In this document: piece by piece, positions 50,091-58,047 of the stretch | Layout: the number at the start of each line of letters is the position of its first letter | Position numbering within the stretch: the first letter of the stretch is position 1 | Assembly (NCBI GenBank): GCA_002166865.1 | Contig: NHTQ01000002.1 | Coordinates: forward strand, 682,001-746,000 | Length of the DNA: 64,000 nucleotides | Direction of reading: 5' to 3' | Source: Rhodobacteraceae bacterium WFHF2C18 | Lineage (GTDB): Bacteria > Pseudomonadota > Alphaproteobacteria > Rhodobacterales > Rhodobacteraceae | Program-made: the position numbers and the translations under genes | The notes under the pieces: generated by a model | Told to the model about the DNA's origin: nothing | Databases searched by the model: none | Seen by the model: the letters and a program-made list of their open reading frames with translations, nothing else

Positions 50091-52556
50091 TCACCGGATC
50101 AGGCGATCCCAATCCCCGTAGCTCTCGTGAACCGGGCCGCGCGGAATGCTGAGCGCGATGAGGACGATGCCGCCCAGGATCGCGGCGATGAAGGCCAGCC
50201 AGCCGCCCCCCGCGATGAAGGGGGCAAAGACCAAGGCGACCCCGATCACCATGTTGAGCACGCGGGCCAGGCGGGCGACGGGCGCGAAGGCGATGACCGC
50301 CACGGTAATCGCCAGCGCGCCGCTGATGTGGAACACCGGCGACATCGGGTTGTCCCAGGTGATGAGCGCCGGCACCAGCATGAGCACAAGGCCCAGCATG
50401 GCGCTGCCCGCCAGCGTCCAGTTCGGCGCCATGCCGCCGGAAATCATGTCGTGAATGGTGGTCTGCGGCTTGCGCTCGAAGCTTACCGTCTGTTTTTCGG
50501 TGGGTCCTTCGTCGGTGTCGCCGGTGAAAAAGACCTTCAGCCAGGGCTGTCCGGCGCGGTGTCGGCGGCGCAGGAACTGGTAGGTGGCGACCAGTTCGTC
50601 GATCGAGAAGGGGATCTGGAACAGCATCGCCAGGGCGGCAACCAGGCAGAGCGTGCAGTAGGTGCCGATGACGATGGGCTGGATCACGATGAAGAAGATC
50701 GATACCGACCCGAGCGGCACGATCATGATCCCGAAAAGGGTGGTCAGCCAGGGCATGGTGCGCCACCGGCGCGCCGACCCGATGGCGCCGACCACGATCT
50801 CAAGCGCATAGGTGACAGCGCCCAGGCCGGCATCCGGCACCGGCCAGGATTCGGAGACCTGGGAGGTGATGATGGTTTCCGTCCCGTTCATGGCGGGGTC
50901 CGGCCCGGCGAAGAAGGGCTCCCAGACACCCCCGATGCTGCCCAGTTGATAGGCCGTGAGGTAGCGCGAGATCAGCAGGCCCACGACGGCAAGGATGATG
51001 ACCGGCAGTCGTTGGAACCAGTCCGAGGGCGAATAGCTCCATCCCTTCGGGACGGATGGTCCCGTCTCCGCGGCGGCTGCGGAAACCCCGGGCGGCGGGC
51101 GGACCGCCACGGCAAAACTCATGACAAGCAGCCCCACCAGTGTCCCGTTCAGGTAGGCCCCGGTCGTCGGCGCCCACAACACGAGCGGCGCGAACATCAC
51201 CCAAAGACCAAGGGCCGCGGTGATCCAACGGGCCTGCCACAACCGCCACGACATCGACAGGAGGGCGAAGACCAGGATCAATGCCCCGGCGATCACGTCG
51301 CTCAGGACCATCCAGGAATCGACATAGCCCAGAAGCGGCGGCGAGGTCATGAGCCACACGCCCAACCCCGCGTTGGCCCAGTGGGCCCAGAGGCTTCGGG
51401 CATGGGCGGCGCGATAGTTCCGCTCGTGCCGGGCGCGCACGGTTTCGGGGTTGGCGACCTTTTCATCGGCGGCGCGCAACCAGGGGGGCGGGGTGATCCC
51501 GTTGTTTTCGTACCAGCCGACGGGGTCGCCCTTGAGCGACTCGATCAGCGCCTCGATATCGGTCTCGATGCTGTGCTCGGGCTCCCAGTCCAGGTGTGTG
51601 CGCGCGCGGCTGATATCCAGTGCGTAGTGATCCGAAGCCATGTCGATCATGAACGGCCGCACGAAGGGAGGCTCGCCTTCGTCCAGCGCATCGGGCACGG
51701 CGGGTTCGGCTTCCACCTGGGCGCGCGCGCCGGCCTTGGCCAGGGTGGGGGGCAGGGCGATCGTTTCCCAGTCGGGCTCGCCGTGAACGAGGTCCGCGAT
51801 GCGGCGCTGAAGATCGTCATAGCTCATGGCCTCGGGCTCGCCGGCCAGGATGACGAGATCCGGATCCAGCGTGTCCCGCCGGTCCACCGCCCGAACGAAA
51901 AGCTCGACCATGTCCTCCTGATGCAGAAGCGCCTGCCCGGCCTGCGGGTCCCCGGCGAACAGATGCGACTCCAGCGTGCGTTCGTAGATCCGCGCAATCT
52001 GGTGAGACAGGGTGGGCACGGCCGTCTGCGCGTCGTAGACGCCCGCGAGGCGCAGATAGAGGACCGGAATCTCCCCGGCCTCTTCCGCGATCACCTGTTC
52101 GGTCTTCAGTTTCGATTCCGGGTAGGCCCATTGCGGGTCGAGCGGCGAGTCCTCGTCGATGCGCTCGCCCGGGACACCGGGTTGGTGGACCAGCATGGTC
52201 CCCGAATAGATGAACTGGCCGACCTCGAAGTCCTGCAGCCCGCGCAGAAGTCCGCGCGTTCCTTCGACGTTGACCGCGTCGTAGAGCGGGCTTTCCTTGC
52301 CGCTGAAATCGAAATAGGCGGCCAGATGGATGACCGAGGCGATGCGCTCCCCGTATTTCTGCCGAAGATCGCGAAAGGCCAGTTCGCGCGAGGCCGGGTT
52401 GGTGATGTCGCAGGCCAGGACCCGCTCGCCATCCGCCTGGCTGGGCAGGTCGAATCCCACGACCGTGTAGCGATCGGACAAGCGCTTTGTCAGCTCTTGG
52501 CCGATCTGGCCCATTGCGCCGGTTATCAGCACGACATCACTGTCGGTCTGCTGCAT
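50091..52556 (-). CDS. Multidomain protein: NAD-dependent epimerase, SPW repeats and VKOR-like domain
   Basis: 821 residues. N-terminal extended SDR domain (about 1-345): VLITGAMGQIGQEL for NAD, YPESK for the catalytic Tyr/Lys. A first SPW-type membrane unit lies at about 385-475 (ANAGLGVWLMTSPPLLG). A VKOR-like membrane domain at about 510-640 has the redox pair in GTYCTLC. A second SPW-like unit ends the chain. A soluble sugar-nucleotide-type enzyme fused to a disulfide-forming membrane domain is unusual. GGGAG precedes ATG 52554-52556. No EcfG promoter is present in its 120-base upstream gap. Confidence 0.82.
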   Translation of the reverse strand: MQQTDSDVVLITGAMGQIGQELTKRLSDRYTVVGFDLPSQADGERVLACDITNPASRELAFRDLRQKYGERIASVIHLAAYFDFSGKESPLYDAVNVEGTRGLLRGLQDFEVGQFIYSGTMLVHQPGVPGERIDEDSPLDPQWAYPESKLKTEQVIAEEAGEIPVLYLRLAGVYDAQTAVPTLSHQIARIYERTLESHLFAGDPQAGQALLHQEDMVELFVRAVDRRDTLDPDLVILAGEPEAMSYDDLQRRIADLVHGEPDWETIALPPTLAKAGARAQVEAEPAVPDALDEGEPPFVRPFMIDMASDHYALDISRARTHLDWEPEHSIETDIEALIESLKGDPVGWYENNGITPPPWLRAADEKVANPETVRARHERNYRAAHARSLWAHWANAGLGVWLMTSPPLLGYVDSWMVLSDVIAGALILVFALLSMSWRLWQARWITAALGLWVMFAPLVLWAPTTGAYLNGTLVGLLVMSFAVAVRPPPGVSAAAAETGPSVPKGWSYSPSDWFQRLPVIILAVVGLLISRYLTAYQLGSIGGVWEPFFAGPDPAMNGTETIITSQVSESWPVPDAGLGAVTYALEIVVGAIGSARRWRTMPWLTTLFGIMIVPLGSVSIFFIVIQPIVIGTYCTLCLVAALAMLFQIPFSIDELVATYQFLRRRHRAGQPWLKVFFTGDTDEGPTEKQTVSFERKPQTTIHDMISGGMAPNWTLAGSAMLGLVLMLVPALITWDNPMSPVFHISGALAITVAVIAFAPVARLARVLNMVIGVALVFAPFIAGGGWLAFIAAILGGIVLIALSIPRGPVHESYGDWDRLIR

Positions 52557-52676
52557 GAACAAGCTCCCTCGATCGATATCTGGCAGGGTGCGGGCCGGCG
52601 GGCACGCGGGCGCAAGCGTGAACCGCCCGCCGCCGCGCCCCGGCAGGTGGCGTCATCGCCCGCGGACAGCGGCCGT

Positions 52677-53168
52677 TCAGGCGAATGCGACGGGATTGAT
52701 CGTGTCGCGTGCCAGCCGCGTCAGGGTGGCGTCGGCCTGTTTCTCGCTTTCAAGGATGCCTTCCAATGCCTTGCCATCCTTCTGGAACCCGGCCTTTTCG
52801 GCCCAGTTGGCCAGCGATCCCGAGACCGCCATTTCGTAGTGCTCCATCCGTTGCAGCGACGCGATGATCCCGGCGTCGCGCAGGGCCGGGTCCTCGACAG
52901 CGTCCGCCCAATCGCTGGCCTCCTGCAGCAGGGTGGTCATGGAGCTGTCCTTGTGCGCGTCTTCCCGGGCATCATGCTCGGAAATCATCGAATCGAGGTC
53001 GCGCCGGTGCGCTTCGGTCTCGGCGCGATGCTCGAGGATGGCGTCGCGCAGGGCAGGGTTGTTTGCCCTCTGTGCGAAATCGGTCAGGTTCTCGGACAGT
53101 TGTGCCTTGGTGGAGCGGAGTTCCTGCAACTCGCTCAAGTACAGCTTGTTGAAATCATCGACTTTCAT
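52677..53168 (-). CDS. DUF892 family protein (YciE-like, ferritin-like fold)
   Basis: 163 residues, a four-helix bundle pattern. It starts KVDDFNKLYLSELQELRSTKAQL, and Glu/His pairs (EHRAETEAHRRDL, RMEHYEMAV) lie where ferritin-like diiron ligands occur. YciE-type proteins are general stress proteins; iron binding is likely but unproven here. Start ATG 53166-53168 has GGAG upstream; an earlier in-frame start adds 13 unsupported residues. An exact EcfG promoter with a 17-base spacer ends 38 bases before the ATG. Confidence 0.9.
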   Translation of the reverse strand: MKVDDFNKLYLSELQELRSTKAQLSENLTDFAQRANNPALRDAILEHRAETEAHRRDLDSMISEHDAREDAHKDSSMTTLLQEASDWADAVEDPALRDAGIIASLQRMEHYEMAVSGSLANWAEKAGFQKDGKALEGILESEKQADATLTRLARDTINPVAFA

Positions 53169-53205
53169 GGAACGGTCTCCGTCATCATGGTGGATCTGCC
53201 GGGGC

Positions 53206-53231
53206 AACGACGCCGGGGCGGGGGTTGTTCC
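53206..53231 (-). promoter_or_regulatory. EcfG-type promoter for the DUF892 gene
   Basis: On the minus strand GGAAC (53231-53227), 17 bases, CGTT (53209-53206), 38 bases before the ATG. Confidence 0.8.
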
Positions 53232-53338
53232 CGCCGCCGTGCCGGCAGCACGGGAAGCATTCGCGCGGTGCCCAATGCCCGGGCGCTCTGCCCGGCTCTT
53301 GTGCGGCGACCTCGGCGGGATTAGTCAGGCGGCGGGAA

Positions 53339-53367
53339 GGTCAATAAAAATTTGACCAAACGTTAAA
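53339..53367 (+). promoter_or_regulatory. RutR-like half-operator and inverted repeat before the BMP importer operon
   Basis: TTGACCA at 53352-53358 followed by a weaker right arm to 53367 gives 11 of 14 defined positions of the E. coli RutR site TTGACCA-N2-TGGTCAA. The same TTGACC also pairs with GGTCAA at 53339-53344. The patch is AT-rich. It lies about 80 bases before the binding-protein gene. Confidence 0.4.
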
Positions 53368-53443
53368 ATAAACTCAAGGTACCGGTGCAAGCATCGCCAA
53401 GTATGCGCGGGGACCCACCCGCCCGAACCAACAGGAGAGAAGA

Positions 53444-54439
53444 ATGACACGCATCTCGAAGCCCCTGGGCCGCCGCATGTTCATGGCCGTCGCCGCGGCG
53501 ACCGCGGCCCTGTTCACGCTGCCTGCCGCCGCCGAGGAAAAGGCCGACGTCGCCGCGATCTACACCGTGCCGGTGGAACAGCAGTGGGTCAGCCGCATCC
53601 ACAAGGCGCTGAAAGCGGCCGAGGCGGAGGGCCGCATCACGTATGAATTTTCCGAAAACGTGGCCAATACCGATTACGAGCGCGTGATGCGCGAATACGC
53701 CGAGGCCGACAAGGACCTGGTTGTCGGCGAGGCCTTCGCGGTCGAGCGCGCCGCGCGCAACGTCGCGGCGGATTACCCCGAGGTGGCGTTTCTGATGGGA
53801 TCCTCCTTCGGTCCCGCCAAGCCCAACTTCGCGGTCTTCGACAACTGGATCCACGAACCCTCCTACCTGACGGGAATGATCGCGGGGGAGATGACGGAAT
53901 CGGACAAGATCGGCATGGTCGGCGGCTTCGCGATCCCCGAGGTCAACCGCCTGATGCATGCCTTCATGGCCGGGGCGCGCGAGGTGAACCCGGAGGTCTG
54001 CTTCATGGTGAGCTTCATCAACTCCTGGTACGACCCGCCCAAGGCAAAGGAGGCGGCATTTGCCCAGATGGATGCCGGCGCCGACATCATGTATGCCGAA
54101 CGCTTCGGGGTTTCCGACGCGGCCGTCGAGCGGGACGTGAAGGCGATCGGCAACGTGATCGACACCGCCGGGGACTATCCCGACACGATCCTGGCCTCTG
54201 CCATCTGGCACATGGAACCCACCATCGACCAGGCGATCGAGGATGTGGCCAGCGGCGATTTCGAGGCCGCCGATTATGGGCAGTACAGCTTCATGGCGCA
54301 TGGCGGCGGCTCGATCGTCATCGATGAATCGCTCGTGCCCGAGAAGGTCGTCGAGGAGGTGGAGGCGACCAAGCAGGAAATCCTCAACGGCATGTTCCGC
54401 GTCAATGTGAACGACGAGGAACCCTCCTCGGACTGCTGA
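53444..54439 (+). CDS. BMP-family ABC transporter binding protein (nucleoside/nucleobase type)
   Basis: 331 residues. A signal peptide ends near LPAAAEE. The mature start ADVAAIYTVPVEQQWVSRIHKAL, the middle HEPSYLTGMIAGEMTESDKIGMVGG and FINSWYDPPKAKEAA are typical of the Bmp/Med family, which includes nucleoside and purine binders. It delivers its ligand to the following ATPase and permeases. AGGAGAG precedes the ATG. The cytosine-deaminase-like gene that ends the operon suggests a pyrimidine base or close analogue as ligand. Confidence 0.9.
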   Translation: MTRISKPLGRRMFMAVAAATAALFTLPAAAEEKADVAAIYTVPVEQQWVSRIHKALKAAEAEGRITYEFSENVANTDYERVMREYAEADKDLVVGEAFAVERAARNVAADYPEVAFLMGSSFGPAKPNFAVFDNWIHEPSYLTGMIAGEMTESDKIGMVGGFAIPEVNRLMHAFMAGAREVNPEVCFMVSFINSWYDPPKAKEAAFAQMDAGADIMYAERFGVSDAAVERDVKAIGNVIDTAGDYPDTILASAIWHMEPTIDQAIEDVASGDFEAADYGQYSFMAHGGGSIVIDESLVPEKVVEEVEATKQEILNGMFRVNVNDEEPSSDC

Positions 54440-54450
54440 GACGGCGACCC

Positions 54451-54471
54451 GGGGCGCCGGCGCGGCGCCCC
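54451..54471 (+). terminator. Hairpin between binding-protein and ATPase genes
   Basis: An 8-bp perfect stem (GGGGCGCC at 54451-54458 with GGCGCCCC at 54464-54471) and 5-base loop, 11 bases after the binding-protein stop. No T-tract: probably sets higher expression of the binding protein than of the membrane components. Confidence 0.5.
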
Positions 54472-54497
54472 GCTCCCGACAAAGACGGTGATAGGCG

Positions 54498-56030
54498 ATG
54501 AGCACGGAGCCCTCGGCCCCGGTCGTGCTGCGCATGACGGGCCTGACGAAGCGGTTCGGCACGGTCCTGGCCAATGACGGGGTCGATCTCGATCTCAGGC
54601 GGGGCGAGGTTCTTGCCCTTCTTGGCGAGAACGGGGCCGGCAAGACGACGCTGATGAACATGCTGTTCGGTCACTATCTGCCCGACGCCGGCGAGGTGGC
54701 GGTGGCGGATCAGGCCGGGCGTCTGATCCCGCTCGCGCCGGGGGACCCCGAGGCCGCCCTGGAGGCCGGCGTGGGCATGGTGCATCAGCATTTCACGCTG
54801 GCGCTGAACCTGACCGCGCTGGACAACATCGTGCTGGGCGCCGAACCGCTTTGGCGCTTGCGCCGCGACAAGGTGCGGCTGCGCCGGCGAGTCGACCAGA
54901 TCATGGAGGACAGCGGCCTGCGGGTGCCGCTGGGGACGCTGGTCAGCGACCTGTCGGTCGGCGAACGCCAGCGGGTGGAGATCCTCAAGGCCCTGTACCG
55001 CGACGTGCGGGTCCTCGTGCTGGACGAGCCGACCGCCGTCCTGACCCCGCAGGAGGCCGAGGGCCTGTTCGCGACGGTCCGCCAGATGGCCGAGCGCGGG
55101 CTGGCAGTCATCTTCATTTCCCACAAGCTGCCCGAGGTCCTGGCCTTCTCCGACCGGATCGCGGTCCTGCGGCATGGCCGGAAAATGGGCGAGATGCCCA
55201 CGGCCGAGGCCGACCAGGCGGCGATCGCGCGGCTGATGATGGGCGCGGAGTCCGAGACCGAGGAGCGCGCGCCGATCGCCCCCGGCGCGCCGGTGCTGGA
55301 CCTGGTGAACGTGGATCTGCAGGGGCCGGACGCCCGGCGCAGCCTGCACCGGATCTCGGTGACCGTGCACCGCAACGAGATCGTCGGCGTCGCCGGCGTC
55401 TCGGGCAATGGCCAGGCGGCGCTGGCCGCGCTGCTGTCGGGGCTGGCCGCCCCCGACCGCGGCGAGGTGTGGGTGGACGGAACCCGCGTGGCCCGTTTCG
55501 ATCCCGCGTCGTTCATCGCGCGTGGTGTGGGCCGGATTCCGGAGGACCGCCACCACGAAGGGGTCGTCGGCACGATGAGCGTGGCAGAGAACCTGGTGCT
55601 TGAGGACCTGGGAAGTCCCGAGGTGGCCCGCTGGGGTATCCTGCGCGGTGCTGCGATCCGGCAGCGGGCCGATGCGGCCATCGCGGATTACGACGTGCGC
55701 GGCCCCGGCCCGGAGGCCCCCGCTCGGCTGCTGTCGGGGGGCAACCTTCAGAAACTGATCCTGGCGCGGGTCTTCGGTCATGCGCCGCGTCTTATCCTGG
55801 CCAATCAGCCAACCCGCGGCCTGGACATAGGGGCGGCGCACGCGGTGGCCCGGCGGCTTCTGGAGGCGCGCGGCCGGGGGGCGGGCGTGGTGCTGATCTC
55901 GGAAGACCTTGACGAGATCCTCACCTTGTCGGACCGCATCCTGGTGATCCACGATGGCCGGATCGTCGAGGCGCCCAGCCGGAACCGCGCGCGCATCGGG
56001 CTGATGATGGCCGGGGAGGCGGCGGCATGA
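54498..56030 (+). CDS. Nucleoside-type ABC transporter ATP-binding protein with two nucleotide-binding domains
   Basis: 510 residues with tandem ATPase domains. First: Walker A GENGAGKTTL, signature LSVGERQRVEILKAL, Walker B VLVLDEPTAVL. Second: degenerate Walker A GVSGNGQAALAAL and signature LSGGNLQKLILARV. This layout is shared by sugar (RbsA) and BMP-linked nucleoside (YufO-like) systems; the second-site degeneration is normal. It overlaps the first permease by 4 bases. Confidence 0.92.
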   Translation: MSTEPSAPVVLRMTGLTKRFGTVLANDGVDLDLRRGEVLALLGENGAGKTTLMNMLFGHYLPDAGEVAVADQAGRLIPLAPGDPEAALEAGVGMVHQHFTLALNLTALDNIVLGAEPLWRLRRDKVRLRRRVDQIMEDSGLRVPLGTLVSDLSVGERQRVEILKALYRDVRVLVLDEPTAVLTPQEAEGLFATVRQMAERGLAVIFISHKLPEVLAFSDRIAVLRHGRKMGEMPTAEADQAAIARLMMGAESETEERAPIAPGAPVLDLVNVDLQGPDARRSLHRISVTVHRNEIVGVAGVSGNGQAALAALLSGLAAPDRGEVWVDGTRVARFDPASFIARGVGRIPEDRHHEGVVGTMSVAENLVLEDLGSPEVARWGILRGAAIRQRADAAIADYDVRGPGPEAPARLLSGGNLQKLILARVFGHAPRLILANQPTRGLDIGAAHAVARRLLEARGRGAGVVLISEDLDEILTLSDRILVIHDGRIVEAPSRNRARIGLMMAGEAAA

Positions 56031-57097
56031 TCCGGATCGAACCGCGTGAACCCTCGGCGCTGACGAACGTGGCGGTCCCGGTGGGGGCGGCCGTCATCTC
56101 GCTTGGCCTTGCGGCGGTGCCGCTGGCGCTGGCCGGGGCGGACATCCTGGCGGCCTTCGCGCTGATGTGGGGGGGCGTCTTCGGCTCGCTCTTCGCCTTC
56201 ACCGAGACGCTGACCCGGGCCACGCCGCTGATCCTCACCGGCCTGGCCGCGGCCGTGGCCTTCCGCGCGCGGCTGTGGAACATCGGCGGGGAGGGGCAGC
56301 TCTACCTAGGCGCGCTGGCGGCGGTCGCCATCGGCTCGGGCGCGGTGGCGGGGCCGGCCTGGGTTCTGCTGCCGCTGGTGATGGTGGCCGGCGCACTGGC
56401 CGGCGCGGCGGCGCTGGTCCTGCCCGCCTGGCTCAAGACGCGCTTCGGCGCGGACGAGGTGGTCACGACCCTGCTCTTGAATTTCGTGATCCTTCTTTTC
56501 GTCCAGATGATGCTGGAAGGTCCCCTGCAGGATCCGATGGGCATGGGCTGGCCCCAATCGGCCCCCGTGGTTGAGGAGGCGACCCTGCCGCAACTCCTGG
56601 ACCGGATGCGCCTGCACGCGGGCCTCTTGGTGGGGCTGGCCGCCGCGGTGATCCTGCACGGCGTGATGACCCGCACCACCTGGGGGCTGCGCATGCGCGC
56701 CGTGGGCGAGAATGCCCCGGCGGCGCGCCACGCCGGGATCCCGGTGACGCGCACGCTGCTCTGGGTGGCGGTGCTGTCGGGCGCGCTGGCCGGCCTTGCC
56801 GGGGTCGGCGAGGTGGCCGGGCTCAAGGGGTATCTTACTGCCGATCTCTCACCCGGCTATGGCTACGCGGGGATCGTGGTGGCCATGCTCGCCCGGCTTT
56901 CGCCCCTCGGGGTGGTGCTTGCGGCGCTTTTCGTCGCGGCGGTCTTCGTGGGGGCGGATACCATGAGCCGGGCGATCGGGGTTTCCAGCTACCTGGCCGA
57001 CCTTGTGGTCGCAACCTCGCTGCTGACCGTTCTGGTCGGGGGGTTCGTGGCCCGCTACCGCGTCGTGCGCGTGCGGACCGGGGAGGCCCGTCAATGA
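56027..57097 (+). CDS. Nucleoside-type ABC transporter permease 1 (YufP-like)
   Basis: 356 residues, about nine or ten membrane helices. RLWNIGGEGQLYLGALAAV and GENAPAARHAGIPV are conserved in BPD_transp_2 permeases of BMP systems. With the next gene it forms a heterodimeric channel. It is coupled by ATGA on both sides. Confidence 0.9.
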   Translation: MIRIEPREPSALTNVAVPVGAAVISLGLAAVPLALAGADILAAFALMWGGVFGSLFAFTETLTRATPLILTGLAAAVAFRARLWNIGGEGQLYLGALAAVAIGSGAVAGPAWVLLPLVMVAGALAGAAALVLPAWLKTRFGADEVVTTLLLNFVILLFVQMMLEGPLQDPMGMGWPQSAPVVEEATLPQLLDRMRLHAGLLVGLAAAVILHGVMTRTTWGLRMRAVGENAPAARHAGIPVTRTLLWVAVLSGALAGLAGVGEVAGLKGYLTADLSPGYGYAGIVVAMLARLSPLGVVLAALFVAAVFVGADTMSRAIGVSSYLADLVVATSLLTVLVGGFVARYRVVRVRTGEARQ

Positions 57098-58038
57098 TCG
57101 AGATCCTTGAAATCCTGGCCAACCCCAACTTCTGGGCCGCGACCATCCGCATCGCGACGCCGCTCGTCTTCGGGGTGCTGGGCGCGCTCTTGTGCGAGCG
57201 GGCGGGCGTGCTCAACCTCGGGATCGAGGGCATCTTCACCGCCGGCGCGATGGCCGGCTGGATGGCGGCCTGGCTGGGCGCGGGGCTCTGGGGGGGCGTC
57301 CTGGTCGCCGCCGTCGCGGGGGGGCTGTTCGGCCTACTGCATGCCGTCCTGACCGTTCCCCTGGGGCTGTCGCAGCATGTCTCGGGCCTGGGGGTGACGC
57401 TGCTGGCCACCTCGGTGGCCTATTTCGGGTATCGCACGGCGCTGCCCGATGTCTCCTCGCCGCCGCGGATCGAGCCCTTTCCGCCGCTCGATGTGCCCCT
57501 GCTGTCGGAGTTGCCGTTTTTCGGCCCCGCGCTGTTCCAGCACACGGCGCTCACCTGGCTGGCCCTGGGGATGGTGGTGGTCGTCTGGTGGGTGATGACC
57601 CGCACGCCGCTGGGGCTGGCGATCCGGGCGGTGGGGGACAATCCCGACGCCGTGGATGCGCAAGGGCTGTCGGTCTACGGGCTGCGCATCGGGGCAGTTA
57701 TGGCCGGTTCCGCGTTGATGGCCGTTGGCGGCGCCTTCCTCACCATGGCGGCCTTCGACGCCTTCTTCTTCGGGATGGTGAACGGGCGGGGATGGATCTG
57801 CATCGCGCTGGTGATCTTCGCCTCCTGGCGGCCCTGGAAGGCGCTGTTCGGGGCGCTGCTCTTCGGGGCGTTCGATGCCTTCCAGGTGCGGCTGCAGACG
57901 GCCTTCGGCGAGGAGGTGCCGGGCCAGTTGTTCCTGATGACGCCCTACATCCTGTCGATCATCGCGCTCGTGGTGGCGGCCCGGCGGGCCGATTACCCGC
58001 GCGCATTGCTGGCGCCCTGGTTCAAGGGACAACGTTAA
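57094..58038 (+). CDS. Nucleoside-type ABC transporter permease 2 (YufQ-like)
   Basis: 314 residues, about nine membrane helices. LLCERAGVLNLGIEGIFTAGA is the hallmark of the second BPD_transp_2 permease, and AVGDNPDAVDAQGLSVYGLR is the cytoplasmic docking loop. The start overlaps permease 1 by 4 bases. The cytosine-deaminase-like gene begins 10 bases after its stop. Confidence 0.9.
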   Translation: MIEILEILANPNFWAATIRIATPLVFGVLGALLCERAGVLNLGIEGIFTAGAMAGWMAAWLGAGLWGGVLVAAVAGGLFGLLHAVLTVPLGLSQHVSGLGVTLLATSVAYFGYRTALPDVSSPPRIEPFPPLDVPLLSELPFFGPALFQHTALTWLALGMVVVVWWVMTRTPLGLAIRAVGDNPDAVDAQGLSVYGLRIGAVMAGSALMAVGGAFLTMAAFDAFFFGMVNGRGWICIALVIFASWRPWKALFGALLFGAFDAFQVRLQTAFGEEVPGQLFLMTPYILSIIALVVAARRADYPRALLAPWFKGQR

Positions 58039-58047
58039 GGAGGGTCC

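Noticed and set aside
50127-53324. A 1065-codon open frame on the plus strand
   Set aside because: It is antisense to the epimerase fusion and DUF892 genes, is rich in Arg, Gly, His and Gln with no domain, and reflects GC-rich codon use on the opposite strand.
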